The notes: generated by a model from the letters alone, not told the origin. DNA of 64,000 nt from JAITMY01 sp031553765 (GCA_031553765.1 JAVBKY010000008.1:34742-98741); one strand, 5' to 3'; counted from the first letter of the stretch, positions 51,183 through 61,186 are shown. Numbers and translations are program-made.

Positions 51183-52328
51183 ATGAAACGTAAAATTCTT
51201 TTTGTTGTATTGGCAATTATTACCGCCCTATTTCTTTGGCTTATGAAACCATCAAACGATTACCTGCGCCGCGCCTTAAGGTACCAGCTACCCGGTATTA
51301 AAGACTATGAACACTTTGAAAATAGAGTGGTGAAGGCCTCCAATCCGCAGCCGTGGAATTTTACGAACGACTATAATGCCGCAGCCATCCCCGATAGCCT
51401 TATCCCCGATTTTGATAAATACAAAACCGTGGCTTACCTCGTGGTGAAGGATGGAAAAATTTTCTTTGAGAAATACTGGGAAGATTATGGACCCGCATCG
51501 CTCAGCAACTCCTTTTCTGCGGCAAAAAGCATAGTGTCGCTGCTGGTAGGTTGCGCGCTCGACGAGGGTAAACTCAAAAGCGTAGACCAGCCCATGGGCG
51601 AGTATCTGCCGTGGCTTGCTGAGTTTGAAGGGCGCAAGCTTACGCTAAAAGACTTGCTCGCCATGAGCGCTGGAATTGACTGGGCCGAAGAGTATGCCTC
51701 AGCCACCTCCGTTACCACCAAAGCCTACTACGGCCGAAATTTGCCTGAACTCATGCAGCAGGTAAAAATGGTAGCTAAGCCTGGCGAAACCTACTACTAC
51801 CAAAGCGGCGTAACGCAGCTGCTGGCGCTGGTTCTTACCCAAGCCACAGGCAAAACCTTGAGCGATTACGCTTCCGAAAAGCTGTGGACACCCATGGGCG
51901 CTGAACACGATGCGCTGTGGATGCTCGATAAAAAGAATGGCATGGAAAAAGCCTACTGCTGCTTTAACTCCAACGCCCGCGACTTTGCCCGCTTTGGCCA
52001 GCTCATACTTAATAAAGGCAGGTGGAACGACAGCGTGGTTGTTTCCGAAAAATATATGACCGATGCCACTGCCGCAGCCTCGTGGCTCAAGGACGGTAAA
52101 ACAGGGAAGCCCGTTGACTTCTACGGTTACCAATTTTGGCGCCTGAACTTTCGTGGCGATGATGTGCTGTACATGCGCGGCATTTACGGTCAGTACGTAT
52201 TTGCCGTTCCCGCCAAAAATATGGTAGTAGTGCGCCTTGGTCACCTTCGCTCCGACGAGCGCACCGAGGATAATTTGCCAACTGATATTTTAACGTGGTT
52301 AGAGACGGCGTGGAGCATGGTAAAGTAG
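51183..52328 (+). CDS. Class C beta-lactamase-family serine hydrolase
   Basis: 381 residues. The N terminus (about 4-19, ILFVVLAIITALFLWLM) is an uncleaved membrane anchor or signal. The serine hydrolase domain has the SxxK motif in FSAAKSIVS (Ser about 115), the tyrosine motif in YYYQSGV and a late VVRLGH. The family includes EstB-type esterases, D-aminopeptidases and penicillin-binding-like proteins; resistance to beta-lactams should not be assumed. It lies just after ogt. Confidence 0.88.
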   Translation: MKRKILFVVLAIITALFLWLMKPSNDYLRRALRYQLPGIKDYEHFENRVVKASNPQPWNFTNDYNAAAIPDSLIPDFDKYKTVAYLVVKDGKIFFEKYWEDYGPASLSNSFSAAKSIVSLLVGCALDEGKLKSVDQPMGEYLPWLAEFEGRKLTLKDLLAMSAGIDWAEEYASATSVTTKAYYGRNLPELMQQVKMVAKPGETYYYQSGVTQLLALVLTQATGKTLSDYASEKLWTPMGAEHDALWMLDKKNGMEKAYCCFNSNARDFARFGQLILNKGRWNDSVVVSEKYMTDATAAASWLKDGKTGKPVDFYGYQFWRLNFRGDDVLYMRGIYGQYVFAVPAKNMVVVRLGHLRSDERTEDNLPTDILTWLETAWSMVK

Positions 52329-52344
52329 GCAGTGGGCTGTGTGT

Positions 52345-52439
52345 GTCGGCTATCCCCCTCACTGTGGACAAGCGCACACTGCTATAGCCCCCTTTAGGGG
52401 GTTGGGGGTAAAATTTTCAATTTTTAATTTTCAATTAAA
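52345..52439. repeat. Hairpin and quasi-repeat between the serine hydrolase gene and ansA
   Basis: CTATCCCCCTC...GCTATAGCCCCCTTTAGG with a GGGGGTTGGGGG end forms a GC-rich imperfect hairpin at about 52351-52412, followed by TTTTCAATTTTTAATTTTCA units up to the TTG start codon. Confidence 0.5.
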
Positions 52440-53459
52440 TTGACTTCGATTTTAATCATCTACACCGGCGGTACCATTGGTATGAAGCTCGATCCTGATA
52501 CGGGTTCGCTAAAGCCGTTCAACTTTGAGCAAGTGGAGCAGGAGGTACCCGAACTCAAGAAATTTGCCTACGCTATCGATACCATTTCGTTCACGCCCAT
52601 CGATTCATCCGACATACAGCCGCACAGCTGGTTGCAAATGGTCGATATCATTACCGAGCAGTATGATAAGTACGATGGATTTGTGGTGCTGCATGGTACC
52701 GATACCATGGCCTACACAGCGTCCGCGCTCAGCTTCATGCTCGAAAATCTGAGCAAGCCCGTAGTGCTAACAGGTAGCCAGCTGCCCATTGGCATGATTC
52801 GCACCGACGGTAAGGAAAACCTTATCTCTGCCATAGAAATTGCCGCCTCCAAGCACTCCGATGGCAGCGCCTGCGTGCCCGAGGTGTGCATCTTTTTTGA
52901 GAATGAACTGCTGCGTGGCAATCGAACATCGAAGTACAATGCTGAGCATTTTCGCGCCTTCCGCTCCGATAACTTTCCGCCCTTGGCGCAGGCTGGTATT
53001 CATATTGCGTACAATGAGGACGTTATTTTGCGGCCCACCGATAAACCCTTGCAGCGTCACACCTACCTGGATACTAACGTGGCCGTGCTGCGTATTTTTC
53101 CGGGCATGTCGCAGGCATACGTCAATAGCGTTTTGAACATACAGGGGTTGCGTGGTGTGGTGCTCGAAACTTACGGCTCGGGCAATGCTCCATCGCTGCC
53201 GTGGTTTTTGGATGCATTGAAAAATGCCATTAACCGTGGTATAGCCATTATGAACGTATCGCAATGTCACACAGGTACGGTCGATATGTCGGCTTATGAA
53301 GTAGGACGTAAGCTGATGCAAATAGGTGTCATCAGTGGCTACGATAGCACTACCGAGACTGCGCTGGCAAAGCTCATGTTTCTGCTGGGGCACTATAGCA
53401 GCGTGGAAGATGTAAAAAAGGGGCTGAGCATGTCGCTTCGTGGCGAAATCTCTATTTGA
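52440..53459 (+). CDS. ansA: Type I L-asparaginase (cytoplasmic)
   Basis: 339 residues with a TTG start at 52440, needed for the conserved ILIIYTGGTIGM start. It hydrolyses asparagine to aspartate and ammonia. Catalytic threonines are in YTGGTIG (about 9-15) and HGTDTMAYTASALSF (about 87-101), with DSSDIQP-type substrate loop FTPIDSSDIQ between. The lack of a signal peptide fits the low-affinity type I enzyme. The palindrome downstream acts as its terminator. Confidence 0.94.
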   Translation: MTSILIIYTGGTIGMKLDPDTGSLKPFNFEQVEQEVPELKKFAYAIDTISFTPIDSSDIQPHSWLQMVDIITEQYDKYDGFVVLHGTDTMAYTASALSFMLENLSKPVVLTGSQLPIGMIRTDGKENLISAIEIAASKHSDGSACVPEVCIFFENELLRGNRTSKYNAEHFRAFRSDNFPPLAQAGIHIAYNEDVILRPTDKPLQRHTYLDTNVAVLRIFPGMSQAYVNSVLNIQGLRGVVLETYGSGNAPSLPWFLDALKNAINRGIAIMNVSQCHTGTVDMSAYEVGRKLMQIGVISGYDSTTETALAKLMFLLGHYSSVEDVKKGLSMSLRGEISI

Positions 53460-53465
53460 TGCGTA

Positions 53466-53501
53466 CCCTAACAGAGGTTTGAACCCCTGTTAGGGTTTTT
53501 T
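53466..53501 (+). terminator. CCTAACAGGG palindrome, copy 4, acting as terminator
   Basis: CCCTAACAGAGG, TTTGAA, CCCCTGTTAGGG followed by six Ts, seven bases after the ansA stop codon. Same repeat family as at 1519, 2826 and 8380; here the T tract makes a good terminator. Confidence 0.8.
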
Positions 53502-53554
53502 ATAATATTTGCAAAAAGTAGCTTTAAGCAACCCTTATTCAGGTATAATATCTT

Positions 53555-53562
53555 TACATTTG
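53555..53562 (+). promoter_or_regulatory. -7 box upstream of the M16 peptidase gene
   Basis: TACATTTG, 45 bases before the ATG at 53608. No exact TTTG at the -33 distance. Confidence 0.45.
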
Positions 53563-53607
53563 TCGCTTGCATTGCTGAAAAAAGGAATTAATTAACACAT
53601 TAACTAT

Positions 53608-56505
53608 ATGAAAAAGATTTTCTCATTTCTGATTTTGTCGCTGGTGGTGGTATCCGCTTGGGCAAAGGAGTACAAGTACGAAACTGTACCCAACGATCCC
53701 CTCAAAGTGCGTATTTACACGCTAGACAACGGACTAAAGGTATACCTGAGCGCTTACCACGACGAGCCGCGCATTCAAGCTTTTGTTACTGTGAAGGTAG
53801 GTGGCAAGAACGACCCTGCTGAAACCACCGGCCTGGCGCACTACTTCGAGCACCTTATGTTTAAAGGTACTGCCAACTTTGGTACCTCCGATTACAGCAA
53901 GGAAAAACCCTTGCTTGACCAAATTGAGCACTTGTTTGAGGTATATCGCACCACTACCGATGAGCAGCAGCGCAAGCTGATTTATCGTCAAATTGACAGC
54001 GTTTCCGGAGTTGCAGCGCACTACGCTATTCCCAACGAGTACGATAAGCTCATGACCGCTATTGGATCCACTGGAACTAACGCGTGGACATCAACCGATG
54101 CCACTAACTACATTGAAAATATTCCTTCAAACCAGCTGGAAAACTGGGCAAAAATCCAGTTCGACCGTTTTTCAAATCCCGTAATTCGTATTTTCCATAC
54201 CGAGTTGGAAACCGTGTATGAGGAGAAGAATATGTCGCTTACCAACGATGGTCGCAAAGTGTATGAGGCTCTGCTATCAACCCTTTTCCCTCATCACCCT
54301 TACGGCACACAAACCGTATTGGGTACGCAGGAACACCTCAAAAATCCTTCAATTACCAATATAAAAAACTACTTCGAAACATACTACGCGCCCAATAATA
54401 TGGCCGTAATTATGTCTGGTGACTTTGAATTCGATAAGGCCATTGAGGTCATAGATCAATATTTTGGTAAGCTAAAGAGTAAACCCGTTCCTGCCTTACA
54501 CTTGGCTAAAGAAGAGCCGATTATAGTACCTGTAGAAAGAACGGTTTACGGTCCTGATGCCGAAAATATTGCCATAGGTTTTCGCTTTGGCGGTGCTGAT
54601 AGCCCCGATGCCGATATGCTTAAGCTGCTCGATATGGTGCTCATGAATGGCAAAGCAGGTCTTCTCGACTTGAATATTGTGCAAAAACAAAGGTTGCTTG
54701 GTGCATCAAGTTCGGTAATGGAGCTGGTGGACTACAACGCGCTAATACTCGGTGCTACACCCAAGCAAGGCCAAACGCTGGACGATGCTAAGGCTATTTT
54801 GATGGAGCAGCTCGATAACCTGAAGCAAGGTAAGTTTGACGAGTGGCTGCTTAAGGCCGTAATAACCGACTTTAAGCGTATGACCATCGAAAGTACCGAA
54901 AGTAATAATGCGCGCGCATATGCCATGCTCGGCTCATTTGTTGATGGTGTTGCATGGAAAGACGAAGTAGAAGAAATCGATCGCCTATCAAAAATAACCA
55001 AGGAGGAGTTGGTGAAATTTGCCAATGAGCGTCTGGGCGAAGGCTATGTGGTAATATACAAGCGTACAGGAAAAGATACCAGCGAGGTGAAAATCGATAA
55101 GCCCGAAATTACTCCCATACAAATGAATCGCGATGCCGAAAGCGAATTTTTGGCTACAGTAAAGGCTAGCAATGTTACGCCTATTGAGCCTGTTTTCCTT
55201 GATTTTCAAAAAGACTTGAGCGTATTGAAGACAAAGAAGTCCGGACTGGAAATGCTCTATAAGCAAAATATAGATAACACCCTGTTCGACTTGCTGTACG
55301 TATTCAATATGGGTGCCAATAACGATAAAGAGTTGGCAATGGCGGTATCGTATCTCAAATATCTGGGTACCGATAAGTACACTGCAGAGCAGCTAAAGGA
55401 AGAATTCTACAAGTTGGGCTGCGCCTTCAATGTAGTTTCATCAGCCGAGCGTGTATACGTAAATTTGAGCGGTCTGAACGATAATATGGAAAAATCGCTA
55501 CAGCTATTTGAGCATATTTTGGCTAATGCCAAGGTAAATACCGAAGCCTATCAAAACTTGGTTGGCGACTTACTCAAATCACGTGGTAACGCAAAACTTA
55601 ACCAGCGTGCCAACTTTAGCATGCTTACCGCATACGGTACCTATGGTGAATTTTCACCCGCAACTAATATCCTTTCAGAAAAGGATTTGACAAACCTTGA
55701 TCCTCAAAAAATGGTGGATAAAATTCACGAGTTAACATCGTACAAGCACCGTATTTTCTACTACGGCCCCATGAAGAGTGCCGACGCTATTGCTCTTATG
55801 GACAAGTATCACAAGGTGCCTAAAACGCTCAAAGATGTGCCAGCCGAGGCAAAGTACGTGGAGCAACCCACTACCGCCAATAAGGTGCTTTTTGCTAACT
55901 ACGAGGCAAAGCAAATTTACCTTACCATGATGTCGAAGTTAGGATCGTATGATAAAGCAATGGTGCCCATTGCCACGCTGTACAACGAGTATTTCGGTGG
56001 AGGCATGAATGCCATTGTGTTTCAGGAAATGCGTGAGGCGCGCGGCTTGGCTTACTCTGCTAACGCCTCTTATGCTTTGCCCGGACGCTTGGATAGGTCA
56101 ACCTACATGCGCACCTTTATTGCCACGCAAACCGACAAAATGGGTGATGCCGTGGATGCGTTCAACTCTATCATTAATGATATGCCTGAATCGCTGCCCG
56201 CATTTAAGCTTGCGCAGAACGGCATTATTCAGCGCATGCGTACCGAGCGCATAACCAAGTCAAGCGTGCTGTGGGCGTACGATGCAGCACAAAAGTTGGG
56301 ACTAAATTACGATATTCGTCGCGATATCTTCACTAAAGTTCCCACTTTTACGCTTACCGATGTAAAGAACTTCCAGCAATCAAACGTGAAGAATTTGCCT
56401 TATACCTACTGTATTTTGGGTGACGAAAATACAGTAGATCTCGATAAAATGGCAACCTTTGGCACCATTGAGAAGGTAACCCAAGAACAAATATTCGGAT
56501 ACTAA
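53608..56505 (+). CDS. Secreted M16 family zinc peptidase (tandem pitrilysin-like domains)
   Basis: 965 residues. A signal peptide (1-20, SFLILSLVVVSAWA) exports it. The first M16 domain has the inverted zinc motif HYFEHLMFKG (His about 74, Glu 77, His 78) and the distal Glu in ELETVYEEKNMS. The second half is a catalytically inactive M16 repeat with GGMNAIVFQEMREARGLAYS. Such proteins form a clamshell that degrades peptides in the periplasm. The stop codon overlaps the ComEC start (TAATG), so the two are co-translated. Confidence 0.93.
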   Translation: MKKIFSFLILSLVVVSAWAKEYKYETVPNDPLKVRIYTLDNGLKVYLSAYHDEPRIQAFVTVKVGGKNDPAETTGLAHYFEHLMFKGTANFGTSDYSKEKPLLDQIEHLFEVYRTTTDEQQRKLIYRQIDSVSGVAAHYAIPNEYDKLMTAIGSTGTNAWTSTDATNYIENIPSNQLENWAKIQFDRFSNPVIRIFHTELETVYEEKNMSLTNDGRKVYEALLSTLFPHHPYGTQTVLGTQEHLKNPSITNIKNYFETYYAPNNMAVIMSGDFEFDKAIEVIDQYFGKLKSKPVPALHLAKEEPIIVPVERTVYGPDAENIAIGFRFGGADSPDADMLKLLDMVLMNGKAGLLDLNIVQKQRLLGASSSVMELVDYNALILGATPKQGQTLDDAKAILMEQLDNLKQGKFDEWLLKAVITDFKRMTIESTESNNARAYAMLGSFVDGVAWKDEVEEIDRLSKITKEELVKFANERLGEGYVVIYKRTGKDTSEVKIDKPEITPIQMNRDAESEFLATVKASNVTPIEPVFLDFQKDLSVLKTKKSGLEMLYKQNIDNTLFDLLYVFNMGANNDKELAMAVSYLKYLGTDKYTAEQLKEEFYKLGCAFNVVSSAERVYVNLSGLNDNMEKSLQLFEHILANAKVNTEAYQNLVGDLLKSRGNAKLNQRANFSMLTAYGTYGEFSPATNILSEKDLTNLDPQKMVDKIHELTSYKHRIFYYGPMKSADAIALMDKYHKVPKTLKDVPAEAKYVEQPTTANKVLFANYEAKQIYLTMMSKLGSYDKAMVPIATLYNEYFGGGMNAIVFQEMREARGLAYSANASYALPGRLDRSTYMRTFIATQTDKMGDAVDAFNSIINDMPESLPAFKLAQNGIIQRMRTERITKSSVLWAYDAAQKLGLNYDIRRDIFTKVPTFTLTDVKNFQQSNVKNLPYTYCILGDENTVDLDKMATFGTIEKVTQEQIFGY

Positions 56506-58616
56506 TGCGCTACACCGAAATCATTGAGGACTTGCGCTCCGCGCCCTTTGTGCGCCTGTTCTTGCCTCTTGCTCTCGGAGTAACCTTTCAAGTACAACTC
56601 TTTCAAGTAAAGCCAAGCATCACACCTGTGTGCTTGGCTTTACTCTTTGTATTAATTGCTACGCACAAGTTAAACCTAAGCTATTCGCGCCGCTGGTGCT
56701 TTGGAGTAGTGTTGTATCTGTTCCTGTTTTTCACAGGCATTGCCTTAGTCCAAAATATAAAAACCGAAAGCGATTACCCTGTTGGAAGAAGCATATACGT
56801 TGAGGCGGTGGTGAACGATGCTCCCGTAAAAGGCGATAGATTTACTAAGTTAAACGTGCTTGCCTCAGCCTACAGTGATAGCTTAAATACGTGGCGCAAG
56901 GTAGAAGAGAAGATGATATTTTACCTGCGCATTGACAGTTCAAAAGTTGCTCCACGTATGGGCGATAAAATTCTTACGCGGTTGACGTTATCGCCCTTGC
57001 CTGCAGCGAAAAATCCGTACGAGTTTGATTACGGAGCCTACCTCAAGCAGCGTCAAATATTTTCGAGTGCCTTTATCAATTCCGATAGTTACGTTATCAT
57101 TAGTAGCGGTAATACGCCCTTGTGGCGGGTATTTCCTACGGCAGTAAGCAGCTACCTGCTCAACTATTTTTCCAAGCAAGGGCTGCAAGGTGATGAACTA
57201 GCGGTGCTCCAAGCGTTGACCATTGGCGACAAATCGCTACTAAATAGCGATCTCAAGCAGCTTTACATGGATACCGGGGCCATGCATATCTTAGCTGTAT
57301 CGGGTATGCATGTGGGCATCATAAGCATGATATTGGGATGGTTGCTTGTGTTTATGAAAAAACAAAAGTACGGAATTTTGCTACGGGGTTTGCTCATTCT
57401 TGTTTTTATATGGCTTTATGCGGTGGTTGCAGGCCTGTCGCCCTCTATATTGCGTGCTACCATTATGTTCTCAATAGTAACAATAGGCGGCATGCTCAAC
57501 CGCCACACCAATACGTATAACTCGCTTACATTTTCGGCTTTCCTCATTTGTGCACTCGACCCCTACAGCCTTTTCGATGCCGGTTTTCAGCTGTCGTACG
57601 CAGCTGTAATCTCTATCGTGTTTTTCTATCCCTACATTTATCATTGCTTGAATTTTCGACGGTGGTTGCCCGATGCCCTATGGTCGTTGGTGGCAGTGGC
57701 CATAGCGGCCAATATCGGCACCTTGCCCGTAGCCGTGTACCTCTTTCATCAGCTACCCGTACACTTTATTCTTACCAACGTACTATCTACGTTACCCACC
57801 ATGGCTGCCATGGGTGGTTTTTTAGCTACGCTTATTTTCGTACACTTTCCCATTTCTCAGGTAGGGTGGTTCTGCGCCAACTTTACGGGATATAGCATTA
57901 AAGCACTCAACGGTTCCATACGCTTTGTCGAAGGGCTCCCATATGCACGTATTGAAGCCCTATGGTTAACGTCCTTACAAGCATGGCTACTTATGTTGAG
58001 CATCGTCATGCTTGCCTTGTTCATATGGACACGAAAAACCAAGCTCGTTTTGCTTGCGCTTACTCTCTTTAGTGCTTGCCTTTGCCTGCGGATAGCGACA
58101 AAATATGAGCAAGCGCATCAAAAAATGTTGACCGTATATAGCGTGAAAAACGCATCGCTCATTACCCTTGTCAATGGTCGCGCAGGTTTTGCGCTATGTG
58201 ATAGCGCCGACCTTTCAAATACTTTTGATTTTAATGTCAAAAACCACATGGTAAGCCTTGGATTTGCAGGATTAAAATCGTTAGAAAGGATAGCTCTGCA
58301 AGACATCGGTAGTGAGAAGTTTCAGCATTACAATGTCTACAAAAACTTCATCAACTTTGCAGAAAGAACAGTAAAAATACTACATGATGAAAAGCTGCAC
58401 AATCCACATCAGCCTCTACCTGTAGATTACCTTATTTTAACCTCACAATGCAAGCTCAAACCCGAGCAAGTGTTGGCAATGTACCATCCCCAACTTTTCA
58501 TTATCGATGCATCCGTTTCGGCAAGGGAGGTTGCACGCTTTAAACGAGTGCTTACCACCCACGGATTGCCCTTCCATAATGTGCGTGAAAATGGGGCATT
58601 TATTCAGAATTTTTAA
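56505..58616 (+). CDS. ComEC/Rec2-family membrane protein
   Basis: 703 residues. ComEC forms the inner-membrane channel for single-stranded DNA during natural transformation. The N-terminal region (about 20-170) contains a DUF4131-like OB-type domain flanked by helices; the Competence domain (about 230-500) has LTIGDKSLLNSDLKQLYMDT, GAMHILAVSGMHVGI and GLSPSILRATIMF. The C terminus (about 530-703) is not a full metallo-beta-lactamase domain, as is common in Bacteroidota. Without other com genes in the window, competence is not proven. Confidence 0.9.
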   Translation: MRYTEIIEDLRSAPFVRLFLPLALGVTFQVQLFQVKPSITPVCLALLFVLIATHKLNLSYSRRWCFGVVLYLFLFFTGIALVQNIKTESDYPVGRSIYVEAVVNDAPVKGDRFTKLNVLASAYSDSLNTWRKVEEKMIFYLRIDSSKVAPRMGDKILTRLTLSPLPAAKNPYEFDYGAYLKQRQIFSSAFINSDSYVIISSGNTPLWRVFPTAVSSYLLNYFSKQGLQGDELAVLQALTIGDKSLLNSDLKQLYMDTGAMHILAVSGMHVGIISMILGWLLVFMKKQKYGILLRGLLILVFIWLYAVVAGLSPSILRATIMFSIVTIGGMLNRHTNTYNSLTFSAFLICALDPYSLFDAGFQLSYAAVISIVFFYPYIYHCLNFRRWLPDALWSLVAVAIAANIGTLPVAVYLFHQLPVHFILTNVLSTLPTMAAMGGFLATLIFVHFPISQVGWFCANFTGYSIKALNGSIRFVEGLPYARIEALWLTSLQAWLLMLSIVMLALFIWTRKTKLVLLALTLFSACLCLRIATKYEQAHQKMLTVYSVKNASLITLVNGRAGFALCDSADLSNTFDFNVKNHMVSLGFAGLKSLERIALQDIGSEKFQHYNVYKNFINFAERTVKILHDEKLHNPHQPLPVDYLILTSQCKLKPEQVLAMYHPQLFIIDASVSAREVARFKRVLTTHGLPFHNVRENGAFIQNF

Positions 58617-58639
58617 CAGCATATCGCCCATAAATCCAG

Positions 58640-58647
58640 TATCTTTG
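58640..58647 (+). promoter_or_regulatory. -7 box upstream of the lemA-like gene
   Basis: TATCTTTG, about 98 bases before the ATG. A half copy of the CCTAACAGGG palindrome (CCCTGTTAGGG, 58707-58717) lies between the box and the gene. Confidence 0.45.
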
Positions 58648-58744
58648 TTCGCAAGCGCATTACCCTAGTAGGGGCGCAAGTTAAGTTATATGTTTAACAA
58701 GCGGAGCCCTGTTAGGGTTTCTCAACTATTAATAAATAAAAAAA

Positions 58745-59326
58745 ATGAAAACGCTGAAAAACCTTGCTCTCATTGCCATTGCAGCCATTTCGCTGTCGTC
58801 ATGCTCGTACTACAACAAGCCCGTAACCATGCAGGAAAAGGTGGATGCTGCCTGGGCACAAGTGCAGAACCAGTACCAGCGCCGTGCTGATCTTATTCCT
58901 AATTTGGTGGAAACCGTAAAAGGTTATGCCAAGCATGAGCAGCAAACGCTGGAAAGTGTGATGGAGGCGCGCGCTAAAGCCACGCAGGTAACCATTAACC
59001 CCGATAAGTTGGACGAAGCATCACTTAAAAAATATCAGGCAGCGCAAGGCGAAATTTCTTCAGCCCTGAGCCGACTTATGGCGGTAGCCGAAAGCTACCC
59101 CAACCTAAAGGCTAACCAAAATTTTATGGAGTTACAAGCGCAATTGGAGGGAACAGAAAATCGCATTGCTGTTGAACGCCGTAACTTCAACGAGGCAGCG
59201 CGCGAGTACAACACCTACATTCGTCGTTTCCCTGCAAATATCTTTGCTGGCATTTTTGGCTTTGAAAAGAAAGCCTATTTCGAGGCCGAACCCGGTGCAG
59301 AAAAAGCACCCGAGGTAAAGTTTTAG
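58745..59326 (+). CDS. LemA family lipoprotein
   Basis: 193 residues. The signal ends with a lipobox SLSSC (Cys about 20). The LemA domain follows as long helices: VDAAWAQVQNQYQRRADLIP, NLVETVKGYAKHE, and the late EYNTYIRRFPANIFAGIFGF. LemA proteins are membrane-linked and of unknown molecular function. The TPM-domain gene follows 126 bp downstream, the usual genetic neighbour of lemA. Confidence 0.93.
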   Translation: MKTLKNLALIAIAAISLSSCSYYNKPVTMQEKVDAAWAQVQNQYQRRADLIPNLVETVKGYAKHEQQTLESVMEARAKATQVTINPDKLDEASLKKYQAAQGEISSALSRLMAVAESYPNLKANQNFMELQAQLEGTENRIAVERRNFNEAAREYNTYIRRFPANIFAGIFGFEKKAYFEAEPGAEKAPEVKF

Positions 59327-59452
59327 TTACAACCCCTAACCCCATAAAGGGGGGGTGATTTTATTGTGTGTGTGCATTTACCACGTGCGCTGGAATTCGT
59401 TTAATTCGTCCAATTCGTGGATGTATTTTGTATCTTTCTGAGATAAATTTAC

Positions 59453-60226
59453 ATGAAAAAGTTTTTTCTTCTCATATTGCTACTCGTGTCGCTATCAGGT
59501 GTTTCGCAAAACTTGCCACGCCCCATGCAGCCGGCACGCTTGGTGAACGATTTTACCAAACTCTTCACCCCGCAAGAACAGACTGCACTCGAACAAAAAT
59601 TGCGCGTTTACCATGATAGCACTTCTACGCAAATATACATTGTCACCATCGACAATACCGATGGTTACACACTTGCGCAGCTGTCGCCCGAATTTTTTAA
59701 GCAGTGGGGCATAGGACAAAAGGATAAAAACAACGGCGTACTCATTCTCATAAAACCTAAAAAGGTAGGTGAGTATGGCGATGTATTTATTGGTACAGGC
59801 TATGGTATGGAGGGCGTACTACCCGATGCCTACTGTAAGCGCATTATCGAGCAAATTATCATTCCAAACTTTCGTCAAAATCAATTTTACGCAGGAGTAG
59901 ATAAGGCTACAAATGCCATTATTGCCTACGCTTCCGGAGAGTACAAATCAGATAAAAAGGTGGGAGAGCAGCCGGGGAATTTCATTCCCATACTTATTCT
60001 CATTGTACTTATTGCAATTTTCTACGCCGGACGCAAGCACGGTGGTGGTAACGATAAGGATAAGAATGGCGGGAGCGGCATATTCTTCTTACCCTTCTTT
60101 TTTGGTGGAGGAGGCGGTGGTAGTCGAGGAGGTTCCTTTGGCGGTGGTTCCGGCTTTGGTGGAGGTGGATTCAGCGGTGGCGGTGGAGGACTTTCCGGAG
60201 GTGGTGGCGCAGGAGGGCGCTGGTAA
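59453..60226 (+). CDS. TPM-domain membrane protein (YgcG-like)
   Basis: 257 residues. Signal peptide (1-18), then the TPM domain (about 25-165) with RLVNDFTKLFTPQEQTALE, QIYIVTIDNTDG and GYGMEGVLPDAY. A membrane helix (about 183-198) follows. The C-terminal ~55 residues are almost only Gly and Ser (GGGGGSRGGSFGGGSGFGGG). It pairs with LemA in many genomes; photosystem assembly and phosphatase roles are known only for distant homologues. Confidence 0.9.
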   Translation: MKKFFLLILLLVSLSGVSQNLPRPMQPARLVNDFTKLFTPQEQTALEQKLRVYHDSTSTQIYIVTIDNTDGYTLAQLSPEFFKQWGIGQKDKNNGVLILIKPKKVGEYGDVFIGTGYGMEGVLPDAYCKRIIEQIIIPNFRQNQFYAGVDKATNAIIAYASGEYKSDKKVGEQPGNFIPILILIVLIAIFYAGRKHGGGNDKDKNGGSGIFFLPFFFGGGGGGSRGGSFGGGSGFGGGGFSGGGGGLSGGGGAGGRW

Positions 60227-60230
60227 GGTA

Positions 60231-60266
60231 AAAATGTACATGTTGTCAACATGTACATTTTTTATG
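60231..60266. terminator. Bidirectional terminator
   Basis: AAAATGTACATGTTG (60231-60245), one base, CAACATGTACATTTT (60247-60261) followed by Ts; located between the convergent TPM and DUF2490 genes. Confidence 0.88.
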
Positions 60267-60270
60267 TCTA

Positions 60271-61062
60271 CTACTTGCTGGCCTCTTCCGAGCCCGGCAG
60301 TAGATGGTGCTCCTCTGCAAACCTCTTTAAATGTGGAAAGAGGTTGTTGAACGTAATGTTGAGTTGAATAGCGTTGTAAACCTCCTTCCTGCTGCCGCGA
60401 GGTAAAAACTCGTTGGCGTAAGTCAACTCCATCTGCAGGTCATCAGTAAACGAATAGCCTAATCCCGCAGTGAGCCTGTTTCGGTCAAAAAATTGTGAAC
60501 CGGTTACATCACTTTTTGTTTTCAGGTAAATCTCCTCAGAGAGTATTGCGAAAAACACACCCTTACGAATAATCATGCTATTAATAGGGTATAGCAATTT
60601 GATTTGCTCGCGAAAACGGAATACAGTTTGAAAGTCTTCGTCGGCATCTAAATTCCTATCTTCAATCCTGGTGCGTGACAGAAGCGTGTATCCCACTTTG
60701 TGAAAGTAGTAGGTGCCTTGCAATGCCAACCTTATTTCTGGCAATTTATTTTGGTCTATTTCCGGCACATCACGATTGTAGTAGTAGGCTGCAAAAGCAG
60801 AGAACTTCCACCGCGAGTTAAAGTAGTAGTGTGCCCAGCCGCGCGCGTACAGTTGTGCGTTGTAGCTGAATATATCTTTATGCTCGTTGGGTGATGATGA
60901 CCACGTGTCTCCCAAGTTAAGTTCTGCCGACCAGCGAGTGCCGAGCGGACGAGTGAGCGCAAACTCATTCCAAAATTGGAAGTATGAAGTAGTTTGTGCT
61001 TGCGTTATGGGTGCAAGCAAGCATAGTAAAAAAAGGAGTAGTATATAGCGATAAAACCTCAT
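60271..61062 (-). CDS. DUF2490 family outer membrane protein
   Basis: 263 residues. Signal peptide (1-22, LLLFLLCLLAPITQAQ). The rest is made of alternating beta-strands with aromatic ends, such as YFQFWNEFALTRPLG, WKFSAFAAYYYNRDVP and LGYSFTDDLQMELTYANEF, ending in a strand with a C-terminal polar stretch. This is the pattern of an outer membrane barrel and of DUF2490. The function is unknown. Confidence 0.85.
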   Translation of the reverse strand: MRFYRYILLLFLLCLLAPITQAQTTSYFQFWNEFALTRPLGTRWSAELNLGDTWSSSPNEHKDIFSYNAQLYARGWAHYYFNSRWKFSAFAAYYYNRDVPEIDQNKLPEIRLALQGTYYFHKVGYTLLSRTRIEDRNLDADEDFQTVFRFREQIKLLYPINSMIIRKGVFFAILSEEIYLKTKSDVTGSQFFDRNRLTAGLGYSFTDDLQMELTYANEFLPRGSRKEVYNAIQLNITFNNLFPHLKRFAEEHHLLPGSEEASK

Positions 61063-61186
61063 ACCCGCTGCTTATAGATTCGATAAAGGTAGCGTCTTTT
61101 TCTCTAAAAAAGTGTTTATTGAAACTATTTACCGTTGCTAAAGGAAATTAAGCATACATTATATAAAATAAGCCTTTTTTTATAGC

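Noticed and set aside
51183..52328. Antibiotic-resistance beta-lactamase
   Set aside because: The class C-like fold is shared by many esterases and peptidases; the Tyr motif is YQS rather than YxN and no resistance context is present.
52767..53393. A 208-codon minus-strand open frame within ansA
   Set aside because: Antisense shadow of a conserved enzyme with no family match.
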